From Pseudovirgaria hyperparasitica (taxonomy: Eukaryota > Ascomycota > Dothideomycetes > Acrospermales > Acrospermaceae), in NCBI RefSeq assembly GCF_010093815.1, contig NW_022985572.1, positions 229,548 through 293,547 on the forward strand: 64,000 nucleotides of DNA, written 5' to 3'. This document shows, piece after piece, positions 35,656-47,308 of the stretch (the stretch's first letter is position 1; the number at the start of each line of letters is the position of its first letter). The notes below the pieces were generated by a model. It had not been told where the DNA came from. It was given only the letters and a program-made list of their open reading frames with translations, and did not search any database. Position numbers and translations under genes: made by a program.

Positions 35656-37650
35656 CTATCGCACTCTACACAGCTTCCCGTTCTGCGTCCAAACTCCCTG
35701 GTCGCCGTCTCTGACTTCCCAGTCTTCGCTTCCCACCGCAGTGGTCGCGTAGAACACTGCCCACGGATCCCACTTTCTCTTCAGCTCTTTCAACCTGCCA
35801 TACTGCTCTCCGTAGAAGCTGCTCTGCCATTCAGGCTCCATGATATGAGCTTCGTTCAGATAGCTGCCTCCACCTGCACTTTCTGGCGCGGCGGCTCGCC
35901 ACCGACCCGTCACCATGTTCAGCTCTTCAGAACCTGTTTTAATCTGCGCTGGTGTCGCATGTTCAGGAAGTACGACATTCGTTATGTGCAGACTCACAGC
36001 TTGTCTAAAGGCAGATGATACGGCGTTGTCCTGTCTCAGAGGATTCCCAGGTGCCATCGCGAAGCCGATCGTCAAGTAGCCGGCCTCTACGTTTTTGCGC
36101 ACGGCGTCGAACGTGGCGGCAAACTTGATCTTATCGACAAAGTTTGAGCGTGGGAATAGCCTGTTCCCAGGCATAACGGTCGTCGAACCAATGGGGTTGT
36201 CGTCGCCAAAGTTGGCATCATAGGCTGAGTAGAAATCTTCATAATAAGTTGTATTCGGGGTGAACGGTACATTTAGTCGGCGCAGTTGAGCAAACCATGG
36301 ATCAACGAGAGCGGTGAATTGAGTGGGCGTGTAGTCGGGTGCGAAAAATGGGATAATTTGCAGGCTGAGTGTACCTCCGGTGTTGGTGATGAAGAAGTAG
36401 ACATAGCTGCCGGCATCCGTGAAGCGGGTGAAATTCTCATAAAAAGACTTCACGGCAGCCCAGAAAGTCCCTCTGCTGACGGTAGAGGAGGTACTAATGG
36501 TGAACCGAGAGGTTGTGACCGGGGTCTTCGGGTGGACTCTTATAAGAGCTGATGTGACAACACCATAGGTGCTCCCACCACCACCTCGAAGTGCCCAGTA
36601 AAGGTCAGGATTTTGCTCAGAAGACGCCGTGACGAATTTTCCGTCGGCTGTGACGACCTCGAAAGCGAGCACCTGGTCTGCGGCCATACCGTACTTCGAT
36701 GAAAGTGAGCTGTGGCCGCCGCCCTGTATGTAGCCTCCCGCGAGACCAACATTGGGGCAAATACCGCCAATGGCTGTCACCCCATGCTTCTGCGCTGCGA
36801 TATATACATCTCGTACCAGAACACCTGCGCTGATCTTCATTGCTGGCCCCTGATATTCTTTATTTTTGAAAGTCCTAACGAATCGAATGTCTCTCAAGCC
36901 GTGTGTCCACACGCTCAAACCCCCGGCACCACTCGATTTACCAAGATAACAATGCCCAGTATTCTTGATGACCAGCCGCATATTGGCATTTCTAGCAAAG
37001 TTGACTGAGAGTTGGATCTGAGCGACATTTTCGACCTTTACTGCATAACTCGGATAACCGCCCAGCGAACAATTTGAAGTCCCGTTCTGCCCATCAATCG
37101 GCAGACACGTTCGACCTTGGAATATGGGCCACATCATCGATGTTGGATCCGCTTCACTATTTCGTTGATCAGTTGTATCTTGTTCAAACCGCAAGCTTGA
37201 CCCTTACTGTAGTTCTGTCGTGCCGAAATTTTCCATCACAGCGTCGCACTTCTCCTTACTGTATATTCCAAAGTCCTGGTAGCACGGCGCCGCGATCGGC
37301 ACGGTCGGGACCAACGCACCTCCAAGTAAGAAGTCGAAAGCTTGCCATTCTTGTGGCGACGGCCAATTGTGATCTCCAGGAAATACTTTGCACTGCCCTA
37401 TGGCTACGGGTCGCTTTTCCGCTGATGAAATGTTGTTCTCGAAGCCGAATAACTGCGTGAAGTTGACCGGAGCATCCACTGCATTGATGCGTCGAATAGA
37501 TGCGTCCGTTACTTGAATCATTTCAGCATCGAAAAGGCTCACCCCTGAAGACGACTTTGCTGGAACTTTGGTGACGGCCGGAGGTGTGGCACAGGCAGGC
37601 GCTATGGAAAGTTCGACCACTAACAGAACAAAAGTAGAGGCACAAAGCAT
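35656..37650 (-). CDS. Secreted FAD-dependent oxidase, berberine-bridge type (BBE-1)
   Basis: Exons 37650-37208 and 37156-35656 join in phase to 647 residues. A signal peptide (hydrophobic run within the first 22 residues) is followed by a PCMH-type FAD domain. NTGHCYLGKSSG contains the presumed His flavin attachment, and GGICPNVGLAGGYIQGGGHS the presumed Cys attachment, implying bicovalent FAD. The C-terminal BBE segment reads YLNEAHIMEPEWQSSFYG and ends with KRKWDPWAVFYATTAVG. These enzymes oxidise alcohols, sugars or alkaloid-like substrates with O2. A 51 bp intron, a multiple of three, contains an in-frame TAA and explains the apparent stop. It lies about 8 kb left of the terpene cluster; membership is doubtful. 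Confidence 0.9.
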
Positions 37651-38303
37651 TGTGAAGATCGAAACTCGGCAGTCAGAATTAATCTTGCCATTCGCTTTGT
37701 CTTATGTATCCAGTCACTTTGGTGTCGTGTCGATAGGGTCGGTGTTTGCTAGTTCATTACATGCGGGGTGCAAGTGATCTGCATAGAAGTTAAATCCTTC
37801 TCGGCGAAGGCTAGCTGAATCAATTATTTCTATGAGGAGGTCAAATTGAGTTCCGCTACTTTACAACTTACGAACACGCTTGCTGGGCTGACCGGTCCCT
37901 AGAGACGCAGTACATGTAGCGTCTCACCACTCAACAGGAATTTCCAGATGGTGATGATGTAGTGGTTCAAAAGAAGTCTAGATATCTTGCAAGTGTTCTA
38001 GTGGCTGCCAATTAAATCCGTATCAAAAGTACAGTCTGTTCGTTCTCCGTGTGCCGCCATTGATATATTTGCTTGTATTGTTGTGATATGCAACAATGCG
38101 GGATTCTGTCAATGTTTGCCTCTTTTTATAACGTCAGGAATACGTAGCTGTTTTTGAACAACTCTGCTGAGGACGGAAAGGATGTCTTCGATTCATAAAA
38201 AGCCTATGAGACGTAACCTATCCGATCGTGCTTACATCCTATGACGCCAACCTTGAACTCAGACTTAGGGAAATGCCAGATAATCTTACTATGACAGATC
38301 AGT
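37651..38303. other. Intergenic
   Basis: 5' flank of BBE-1 and 3' flank of the PEBP-like gene. Nothing further recognised. Confidence 0.4.
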
Positions 38304-39128
38304 CTACCAAAAGAGACAGACTGCACCCACAGCCACGACAGCGCTCAATGCGCTTCCAGCGATCTTATCTGCAGCGTCAGTGCTTACTGGCATCCCCGTG
38401 GGTGTGGGGGTCATACCTCCAGGCGACGTCACGGCCGAATTGTTCACAACGCGGAAGTAGTTTCCGAGAATTGGAGTATTCAAACCAGCCGCAGCGATGA
38501 AGCCGGTTGTGTTGAACCCTCGCCGCATTTGTACCGCCTGCTGTTGGCTGTCTGGCACCGAGAAGTTTTCTGGCTGTGGGAACAATAATTGAACGTATCG
38601 ATGAGGGACGGGAGGGTTTTCTGCCGGAGGCGCAGGTCTGATATATGGTGCCGGAGCGGAGGTTGTCTCGGATGAAGTCAATGTGCCATTCGGGGTGAAC
38701 GAATAGCCTGGGACAAGAGCGTGGAGGAGCTGGACACGGCCGGCCGAGGCATTCCCAAGCTGGGCTGGGACATCCAGGTCTACGACGAGGTGGTGTTATT
38801 ATTCCGTTAGACCGGACTCGAGGCTTTTGCAACTTACCAATCATCATGAAGATGTATTGACCTGAGATATTCCCGCTTGCAGCGAGAGTAGGGATGCTCT
38901 GCGTGACTATCACGGTCTTAGTATTGCAAGGTCGTATTGGCCTCTCAAGTACCGTGACTTGCCCTCTCGAGCCAACGTAATACCAGCAGGGCTCACGACT
39001 GTCGAGCCAAAAGTTACAGACAGCATGTCTGAGACCGCAGGCTGAAACCCATCAGGGGTTTGTGCTATTGCCAGTGGGAGCGCCGAGGTGGCAGCAAGAA
39101 GGCCAATGTTACGGATGGAACAGCGCAT
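38304..39128 (-). CDS. GPI-anchored PEBP-like (phosphatidylethanolamine-binding) protein
   Basis: Exons 39128-38963, 38906-38838 and 38779-38304 join in phase to 236 residues. There is an N-terminal signal peptide (NIGLLAATSALPLAIAQ) and a PEBP core: FMMIDLDVPAQLGN (the DPDAP-like ligand loop), VQLLHALVPGYSF, then PVPHRYVQLLFPQPENFSVP. A C-terminal Ser/Ala stretch and hydrophobic tail (IAGSALSAVVAVGAVCLFW) fit a GPI signal. The protein should sit at the cell surface; ligand unknown. The first intron is GC-AG (GCAAGT donor, branch TACTAAG, acceptor GATAG); all GT donors tried break the frame. Confidence 0.85.
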
Positions 39129-39751
39129 AACAGATAATGTCTGCAGTAGTCGAAGGGTGAAATCGTATAATAACAATAGCCGTCAGGCGTGTGAGAAGAA
39201 ATCGAGCAGGTACCGGCTATAACTCGTAGATGGATCCATGGTGTTAGTTAGGGTCAGGGTCCTTGGATGATGATGACGCCAGAGATTCAGTGGGTTGTCC
39301 AGCCGCTTTCATCCGAGACGAGGTATACTCCACATACTATTTACCCTTCACTGACTCGCATCTCTTCTAGCAAACAGGGTTGAGATCATAAACTCCCGCC
39401 ACGACTACTGGAAGTTCCGCAGATGATTGCTCGTCTCTGCATGGTTTCAGTGGACGCGCTCCAGGGACACAGGAAGTGCCCAATGATAACGCAACATCAG
39501 TCTCCGCATATTCTACGGATATATTAAAGATTCTCGGTCTGGCATAGGCAAATTGACATGACGAGTCCAGGGAAACTCATCAGTCCACACTGCTCCCGAT
39601 CTCACGTTGCCCCGCCCCACAACGATCATTATACAGCGACTCAGCTACAGGCCGATTTTCGCATGATGTCCGTTATCACAGCCTTTGTGTAGGCCTGTAT
39701 TGAGGTTCTTGTATTATATTGCTTGGACGAAAGAAGCCGATCCGAGGATTT
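39129..39751. other. Intergenic
   Basis: 5' flank of the PEBP-like gene. No gene or repeat recognised. Confidence 0.4.
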
Positions 39752-40378
39752 TCACGCACGCTTTCCTACAGCTTCTCTTACCGCTGCATCTGCCATACCC
39801 ATGAGTTCTTCCTTATCTTCCCAAGATGAGCTCGAGCATATGCACAATAGGTCATCGTAAGATGCATTGTGAACAATAAGGTGGCCGCAGATGTACCTAT
39901 GCAACCCGCAAAACGGACCACCAGGCTGGAAAGATTCACGCTCTCCTAATAATGGCATTTCTGTGGTTGCTACTTTTGTGGAGCATCTTTGAAATCTGTT
40001 TCATGTCTGTCATAACTTTGGCTTAGTCTGAGATATAGCATGCCAAGTATCGTGTACGTATCCGTATGCGACCGGGTTTGCTTTCGGGCTTGCATACATG
40101 GCCTGCGGGAATTGGGCTTTTCGCAGTTGCTGGGTAAAGAATACCGGGTGGCGCGTAGCGCTGTCATAAGGCATGAACAAAGTATGCGGCTTCGAGTGTT
40201 GCGCAGGTGGCATCGCTTCTATCTGAGACCGCGGCCTCTGCTGTATGGAGTCTCGAGAGAGCGACACAGGTGCAGGTTGCGGAGGCTGCACCGTTCAACA
40301 TCAGCGATCACAATGATGAAGAGTCAAAGTGAAGGGCTTCTGTACCTTAGGTCTATTAGGCTGAGACCTTGAAATCAT
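39752..40378 (-). CDS. Possible small gene, unknown function
   Basis: A tentative three-exon model (40378-40346, 40285-40058, 39925-39752) joins in phase to 144 residues. Splice sites are GTACAG...GGTGCAG and GTACAC...TTTCCAG. The first two thirds are rich in Pro, Gln and Ser (PPQPAPVSLSRDSIQQRPRS). The third exon has a Cys/His-rich start (FCGLHRYICGHLIVH) and an acidic, helical end (WEDKEELMGMADAAV). I do not recognise it. If the last intron is retained the frame ends at 40010, giving 102 residues. It could also be noise. RNA-seq would settle it. Confidence 0.35.
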
Positions 40379-40958
40379 TCTCCTTGAACGCGAGACGAAC
40401 AGTGACTAGACGAGGATTTCTAGTGCTAGTGCGATTCGGGGGAAGGTGAAGTAGTTGTAGGTCAGTGGGAACTGAAGTCAAGAATCACACTCAGATGTAT
40501 TCACTCTGTCATATCGCAGTGTGCTTTGTATGAAGGAATCTGTCCCGGCAAGCCATTACATGATTACAGCTGGCTGTTACGCCGACCAGACCCGAGCCAC
40601 AGCCAGACTAATCCAGAAACGGTTAGAGTACAAGCCTCAAACGGAGCAATCCCAGACAGCCGGTTGCCGGTCCATTGGATCGGATCGTCCTATCGGAGGC
40701 CGGGTTTGAGTTGGGAATTTGCACATTCAATGCATCTATTACATCTCTGTCATCGACTTCCGCTCACACCATATCTTATAGATGCTCTCTATATCAGCTA
40801 CTTCCTGGGGCACGACAGTACGGGGTCTTTCTCACTGGATACTGTTAAGTCAGGCTGTCCTCATGTCGTAAAGAAGAATTCGAGACCCGGCTTCAACATC
40901 TACACTTTCTTCCAATCTTCTAGAGAAAGGGTATCCAACGCTGTATGGGAGGCTCATT
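40379..40958. other. Intergenic
   Basis: Promoter space of the tandem ABC ATPase gene. A frame at 40526-40978 overlaps its start out of phase and is taken as spurious. Confidence 0.4.
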
Positions 40959-43002
40959 ATGCGCAAATTGTCTCGTGATTCGCGCTACATCACTCAACGT
41001 GTATTCAGACGAACAACGAGCTCCGACATCCGAAATCATCCTCTTATAAAGATCTCTAATGGCACATTTTACCAGCTGCACCCTCAGACGAAGCCGTCAG
41101 GGTGCATCACTTCGGCTCCAAGGCCACTGTTTGAGAACTTGAGCATTTCCATCCCCTCCTTCACAACGCCAAACCAGCACTGGGCTATACTGAGCCCTTC
41201 CTCCACAGTGCGAACTTCTTTCTTAAAAATTCTCCATGGGCAAATGATATGTCAACCTCCGACAGCACGGACTTATCCCTATCTCACCACAAGGGCCTCT
41301 GCAACCCATACACAGAACATTCGATCTCCCGAGAGGTCTATTACTTACGTGGGCTTCGATAATGATAAGAAGTCTTTTGGTGGCGCTTATTTGAGTGCGC
41401 GGTACGAAAGTCGTGTCGAGGAAACTGATTTCACTCTTCAGCAGTATCTCACCGGCGATACTCAACTCAATCCCAGTGCGGACTGCATGCAACCAAACAC
41501 ACTAGCCGAAGAGGTCTCCATCGCGGTAGCGACCGACCTAGACCTTATGAAGTTGCTCAAAAAGCCCGTCAACATGCTCAGTAATGGTCAATCGAGACGG
41601 GCGAGAATTGGTAAAGCACTGCTCACCAAGCCAGAATTACTTCTCCTGGATGCGCCTTTCATAGGTCTAGACCCTTTCGTAACAGAGCAAATCTCCTCAC
41701 TACTTGAGCGCCTGTCAAACACATTGCAGCCACGAATCTTCATAGCTTTGCGCCCGCAAGATGTCATTCCCGCATGGATAACGCATATTATATATGCTAA
41801 CAGGAACAGCAAAGTTATGTGCCTAGGCCCTCGAGAGGATGTGATGGATGTACTCCGGCAAGAATATGAGGCTGTTGAAGCCATGGACTCTTATTCTTCC
41901 CTCAGTGCCGATAAGCTCGAGACTCTAGAAGTAGGGCGCCATCTTGTACGTAAGGGTGACTTCATTCGAAATAATGCGCGCGTCCAGCGCAGCATAAGTG
42001 TGGACGGATACCATCATACCGACCCAGTTGACCATGCAACTAGCGAGGTCCTTGTGGAGATGAAAGGTGTGAACGTGAAATATGGCGATAACTCTGTGCT
42101 TGGAGACTGGTCTCAGATAGTTGACAGTCGGGAGCAGAAAGGTTTATGGTGGAATGTGCGAAGAGGGGAACGATGGGGGATTTTTGGTGCCAATGGTATA
42201 TCAAGTGCACGAGCAAGGTCTTTGATATTTGTGCTGAAACATTGCAGGTTCTGGGAAGACAACGCTCTTGTCATTGATCACGTCTGATCATCCTCAAACG
42301 TACTCTGCCCCAGTCAAGCTCTTTGGGCGCGCTCGCCTACCTTCTCCAGGTCGACCTGGGATTTCCATTTTCGACATTCAATCACGAATAGGCCACGCGT
42401 CGCCAGAAGTACATGCTCTCTTTCCTCGACACCTCACTATACGTGGTACTCTTGAGAGCGCCTTCGGGGATACTCCTCTCACAAAACCTAGACTAGATCC
42501 GTTCGCTGTGGCAAGGGTGAATGCATGCCTGGCGTGGTTTTCTGAGGAGCTTAATCCCGGGTACAAACCGAGGGCAAGTCATGATCTGCACTGGTCAGTA
42601 GCAGCAAACTTTGCAGATCTCTCGTTCTCGTCGCAGCGAGTCCTTCTCTTCTTGCGGGCTTTGGTGCGTCAGCCAGACATAATTATCCTTGACGAAGCTT
42701 TTAGTGGAATGGATGATACGGTCCGCACTAAATGTCTTCTGTTCCTGAGCTGGGGCGAAACTAAGACTTTACACGATGATGCTTACATGGCCGATAAGCC
42801 TGTCGTGAACGGGATCAATGCAAACCAGGCGCTGTTGTGTGTCAGTCATAGTATGGATGATGTACCTGGGTGTGTTAGACAATGGATCTGCTTACCGGAA
42901 TCGGGTACAGGCTCACCAAGGATTGGAAAGCTTAATGGGCCCGTTGGCCTGGACGCTCGACGATGGGACAACATATGGAACTATGGCGGCAGTGTGATGT
43001 AG
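40959..43002 (+). CDS. Soluble tandem ABC ATPase (ModF/YDR061W-like)
   Basis: Exons 40959-42195 and 42248-43002 join in phase to about 663 residues, with no transmembrane segments. The second nucleotide-binding domain has an intact Walker A, GANGSGKTTLLSL, formed across the intron, and Walker B DIIILDEAFSGMDD, but a weak signature, LSFSSQRVLLFLRAL. The first domain has a good signature LSNGQSRRARI and Walker B ELLLLDAPFIGLDP, but its Walker A (WAILSPSSTVRTSFL) lacks the Gly-rich loop Lys. The two halves are thus complementary, as in asymmetric ABC proteins. The layout resembles yeast YDR061W and bacterial ModF-type proteins, of unclear function. The N-terminus is basic and could be a mitochondrial presequence. 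Confidence 0.88.
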
Positions 43003-43731
43003 CCACGAAGTTTGCATACTCGTATTATACTCTGCCTGCCTCATACGAGCACCGAGTCGATCAGCAGGCTGTAGCTCAACACTTACGGAAGTACCTGAGT
43101 AATAGTGGCTTGACAACGACTACCAATCAAGATATGGGGCTCGTAATCTGACACTCAGCTTTGGGACCCGCTATCAAACGTGGGACCCAATCCTCGTTTG
43201 TTCCATACCGTATTCCATCGTCGAGATTACCAACCTTTGCATTGGAGAATGATCTTACTGCTGCCTTGGCTCAAATCGATCGACGCTTGCTGCCGTGCGG
43301 AAGTTGCCGAACTGGTAATAACCAGGCAAAAGAGTGCATTATCAGACGCTAATGCGGCATTAATGCTTTCTACCGCCCTTCCTTTATGCATAACCATCCT
43401 CGACGAATAGAAATGGCAGAACCGAGATGAGTTGGCTGCATCCTTCCGTAGTATCTGATGCCCCTTCGGAAGTTCCAATATCAACGCAAACGCCGACCGA
43501 ACAAGCACAAAGTCCTTGCAAGGGTCATGATACAACAGTCTGTGAGCTACGTATGATCTTCGATATGCAGCTTTGAGCGCTGAGGCTTGAATCGAGGTCT
43601 CTGTCCATGCACCTCGACCGCTGTCCTCTTTGCGTAGTCTGCTTCAGGGACTACGGCATAAGTTCTTCCAGCTCTGAGGTCGGAACCTGACAATTAATTG
43701 GACAGCCACCAAACTCTATACACCCGCATTC
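43003..43731. other. Intergenic
   Basis: 3' flank of the ABC ATPase gene. Overlapping frames on both strands (43161-43535) are unconvincing. Confidence 0.4.
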
Positions 43732-43814
43732 GGCCAGGTGGCGTAGTGGTAGTGTGCTACGTTACTGGAAGCGTTTGTCATCCAACGTCGTGGGTTCGAA
43801 TCCTACAACGGCCA
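43732..43814 (+). ncRNA. tRNA-like Pol III unit
   Basis: TGGCGTAGTGGT matches the internal A box and GGTTCGAATCC (43793-43803) is a perfect B box. A TTTT terminator starts at 43817. A T-arm (GTGGG, loop TTCGAAT, CCTAC) and a D-stem (GCGT/GTGC) can be drawn. The acceptor pairs only over GGCC/GGCC; the other three pairs fail. ACGTT and AACGT can pair around a 20-nt insert, but no U33 is properly placed, so I assign no anticodon. It is either a degenerate tRNA or the head of a tRNA-derived SINE. Confidence 0.55.
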
Positions 43815-43871
43815 CCTTTTCACACACCAGTTTTCGCACGCTCTATTAAAAAGTGTGCGGGGCTAAGCGAG

Positions 43872-43974
43872 CACGTGACGTGAAGGTTACCGTCACATGA
43901 CTACTTAGTCCTAAGCGACCATTAGGTAATATGAAAATGACTATACCGTCATCACATAATGAGAATTACCTAAT
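43872..43974. repeat. Nested inverted repeats
   Basis: Three inverted repeats lie within 103 bp. CACGTGACG/CGTCACATG (43873-43881 region and 43891-43899) pair with one wobble around a 10-nt loop. ATTAGGTAAT (43921-43930) and ATTACCTAAT (43965-43974) are perfect arms. Inside them ATGAC/GTCAT (43937-43941, 43948-43952) forms a smaller stem. They could be terminal parts of a foldback element or MITE next to the RIP-mutated tract. Confidence 0.6.
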
Positions 43975-44690
43975 ATAGCCACCTGCTAAGCCACCTTAAG
44001 TGGTAGAGCGACGCCTAGAGCGGCTAGACCCATAACTAGCTTAGCTCGAATCATAGAATTTTCACTATATACCGGGGCCTTATCCACCCTAATCCGGCTT
44101 AGCTCGCGCTTACTCCGGCTCGGTAACCACGAAATAGACGGTAATACCTAATTAAGTATCCCGCCTACCCATAGACGATTATATAGCCCCGAAGAATAAT
44201 TTCCGAATTCGGCCTAGCTAGGGTTAGTGCTAAGGCATAGACCTATTAGATATACACCCCCTCCGGCATTAGTCATCTTAATTAATAACTACTACCCGGC
44301 GCAAAGCTATATTCCCATGGATAGGAAAAAAACACGGTAACATAGGAATAAAAGACTAGGCCTAGCCTAGCGACCTACCTAATCATAAGAAAGGTAATAC
44401 CTACTATAGTTAGTTAGGGCGTTATTAAGAGCCGGTACTAATATAATAATAAAAGCCTAATATAAGGATAAGAAGTAAGTTTATCACCTAATGGGATTCG
44501 AGGACTTAGACTAGGCTAGGTTAGGTTAGTAATAGGGTCTAGTTAGGGAGCTAATCACAGGAGGTTTTCTTATATACATAGTAGCCAATACTAGAGGAGG
44601 CCTGAGCCTGTGGAGCATATATATGGCTATATATATAGTTCTTCCTAGTTAAACACTAATATTATTATTATTATTATACACCCGCATTCA
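43975..44690. mobile_element. RIP-mutated relic of a repeat
   Basis: Very rich in CTAG/TTAG/TAAT words, with almost no TpG. My hand count over 44101-44400 gives about 43 TpA, 28 ApT, 11 CpA, 2 TpG, 20 ApC and 8 GpT, so TpA/ApT is about 1.5 and (CpA+TpG)/(ApC+GpT) about 0.46. Both are far on the RIP side of usual cut-offs. No coding remnant is readable. Near 43998-44055 a second tRNA-like fragment is visible (AAGTGGTAGAGCG, CCCATAA, GCTCGAATC). The element type is not identifiable. An (ATT)n run closes it at about 44658-44677. Confidence 0.75.
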
Positions 44691-45286
44691 AATCTCATGC
44701 ACGCATCAAGCAGGTTGTTGTGTTTAGGCTCAGCTATCATACTATAAATAGTACACGTATCGTGGCATGACAGTAGAGCGTTAGAGGAGGTTCACAAGAT
44801 CAGGCCATCAAAGCTTAATGGATTCGGAAGATTTTCCTTTACTGATCAAACGTCTGTGTGGACCATTGTTTACGTGCCGCGGTGCAGCACAACAACGCCG
44901 ACGGCAGCAAATATTTTCGCGATCTCTTGTTGTAACTCTACTCAGATCGTAATACGAGCATTACTTCGGCTAGCCTAATCTCGTCTGTTCCTACAACGTA
45001 CAAGCCATGATAGCCAATCAGATGCTACTCAACATCGATCCGATTGCAACTCTGGTACTATCTGTCAATGGCTGCCAACAAAACCATAACAAGCCAACCT
45101 GCTATTGCATAGCATCCAAATGAGCCATCTAGAGCTAGCCTTCGTCTTTTTCCCAGACCTTCAATACTACACAGCGTACGACAGTTGTTCGAGAGGTGAA
45201 ACAAGCCAAAGAGTTTGGGGCTCTGTGCGATCATGTATGAGTCAGAGCCCAGAGTCGCAGTATTCCAGCTCAGGTGGTGCACAGCC
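44691..45286. other. Intergenic
   Basis: Normal-composition sequence between the RIP-mutated relic and the first cluster P450. No gene seen. Confidence 0.4.
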
Positions 45287-47308
45287 TTATGCCTGACTCC
45301 TCTCTGTGAAGCGCACGACTATCGGTGCCTTCCACCACATTATATGGCAATGACTGGCTCTCTCCCAATCGAGCTCCTTGTTGATGAGCTCCAAGTCATA
45401 TCTAAACATGATTTTGGCCATCAGGAGCGACATCTGGACATATGCAAAGCTGCAGACGTGATCAGCACGTCATATCCATTCAGTATCCCAAGCAAGACGT
45501 CCGAATAGTGACTCACTTGCGACCCACACACGCACGCAGTCCCAGCGAAAACGGCTGGCTTGCCTCCTTTATATCGGCACAGTCTGGATCCGTCCAACGT
45601 TCTGGCTTGAACTTTTCAGGCTCATGAAAGTATGCTGCGTCATGCGTGACAGTCCAGGCGGAGGTATATACTTCAGTCTATGCTATCAAGTCAGTTGTAT
45701 GATCTTGGTTCGATTGAAGTGTGATTATATGCTGACTCCTGCGGGAACGTAAATCCCGTCGATCTCCTGTCCAGCACTTATACGAGGAAATCCCTGGCTG
45801 CCGGGCGGATGAATGCGTAAACCTTCATTAATGCAAGCTTGAAGATATGGTAACTTTAGAGCCGAGCTGGAGTCGATGGCTTGATAAGAGGTGTATGCGG
45901 TGCGAACCTCATGCTGCAGCTTTTGCAGAGCTCTTGGGGTTTTGAGAAGGTAATATGTTGTTGCTGCCATGCATGTAGAAACAGTTTCGCCACCAGCGAT
46001 GCTAGACTATCTATTAACTGTGGAGTTTCCCGGGTATGTATGGAGACGTACATGAGTGTGGAGGCGTGAGCGGTCATCTCCTCGAGAGATACCTCGCCGC
46101 TGCGGACCTTGTCGGTGATGTTAGTGAGAAAGTCTTGGCGATTGTCTGCACCTTCAAGACGACTGGTTCAGAGTCAATTCTCGGGAGTGTGGAAGAGAGT
46201 ATTGGATGGAGAACCTACCGCTGAACTTTAGCTCGACTGTGTCCAGAGTGTTTTTTGCGAATTTTTACTGTGAGTCGTGGTAGGAGATATCTTCCAAGGA
46301 TCTCTAAGAGCTTAATACGACGTAGATTATCAACGAGCGTGATCTCAAGGAGGTGCTCCAAGATGAGGTCGATCCAAAAATGGTGCTTCTCTGTTGCACA
46401 AGCTCGTCAGTAAACTTGAAGCCAGAAGGATCTTCTTTCTTACCCTCTCTCACACATCCAAAGCTTTCTCCAAAGGCCATTTCTCCTAGAATGTCGAAAG
46501 ATACCATCTCATACCACTTCGTGACGTTCAGCCCATTGGTCAAACTCAGTGGACCGATCTTTGCTACAAACTCATCAATGCATCTCTGAATAATTGGCTC
46601 TTGTGCATTTAAAGCCTTAAGCGAAAAAGCCGGTGTCAGGTTCTTCTTCTTCTGGGCGTGGACCTTTGGATCACGTTCACTGCCTATGCAGCCAGTTTTG
46701 AAGCCAGCGCCGTATATGTCGTAGAATTCACCCTTTATCAGTTGGGGCTTTCCAATGGCTGGGAAGCCATATATAGACTTCCACGATCCGGCAGACGCAA
46801 AAGACAATTCATTTGGGGATACTCGGAACACTGCCCCTATGGTAGCTGTCAGTACGGTATCTAGACTAAGTGTAGATCAGTGTGAGTAGATACCATGCTT
46901 CTGGTGCATTCGTTGTATGCCTCGATGTGACCGGCCTCGGGTCGTGTGGTATATTCTCCATAACTATGGTGTTTGTGTTGGCCGCAGCATTTGTCGGTAT
47001 GCTTGGTATGACTATTGGCGAATGGGTATATAGCTTACCAGAGAGGCTCGGCCAAGAAATGGTCCGGGTATGTGAGACAGTGGATGGAAGTACAGATTGT
47101 ACACAGCATGGGTGACAGTGTAGATGATAAGCTGTTTTCAGTGTCAGGCAGTCGAAATTCGGCGAGGCTCATGGTATGGGCTTACTGTAGAAATGATCAT
47201 ATGCATAATATATGGCTGAAAGTGGATTCTGAGAAGGGTTTGCAGCGATGTAAGATCAGTCAGCGGTATACTTAGAGAGTCTTGAACTTCACGCCATCGA
47301 GGTAACAT
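45287..47308 (-). CDS. Cytochrome P450 (cluster P450-1)
   Basis: Nine exons (47308-47186, 47131-47039, 46963-46894, 46836-46444, 46390-46219, 46162-46052, 46001-45737, 45677-45517, 45449-45287) join in phase throughout to 516 residues, a normal microsomal P450. Motifs are the N-terminal proline-rich hinge FHPLSHIPGPFLG, I-helix LIIAGGETVSTCMAATTYY, ExxR as EGLR, PERW, and the heme loop FSLGLRACVGR with its Cys. The membrane anchor lies in residues about 28-50. It resembles fungal secondary-metabolism P450s of the trichothecene/isotrichodermin-hydroxylase type. The substrate is unknown; the context suggests an oxidation of a sesquiterpene. It is divergent from the AflR-like regulator, 959 bp away. 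Confidence 0.92.

Noticed and set aside
37157-37207. In-frame TAA splitting the BBE-1 gene into two frames
   Set aside because: A 51 bp intron with GTAAGG donor and AATAG acceptor contains the stop and joins the halves in phase.
44480-44540. Telomere-like TTAGG words in the AT-rich tract
   Set aside because: They are scattered TTAG/CTAG words from RIP-type composition, not tandem TTAGGG.
46385-46450. Apparent frameshift in P450-1 near the F-G region
   Set aside because: A 53 bp intron (GTAAGA donor, TACTGAC branch, CAACAG acceptor) restores the frame and a normal P450 sequence.
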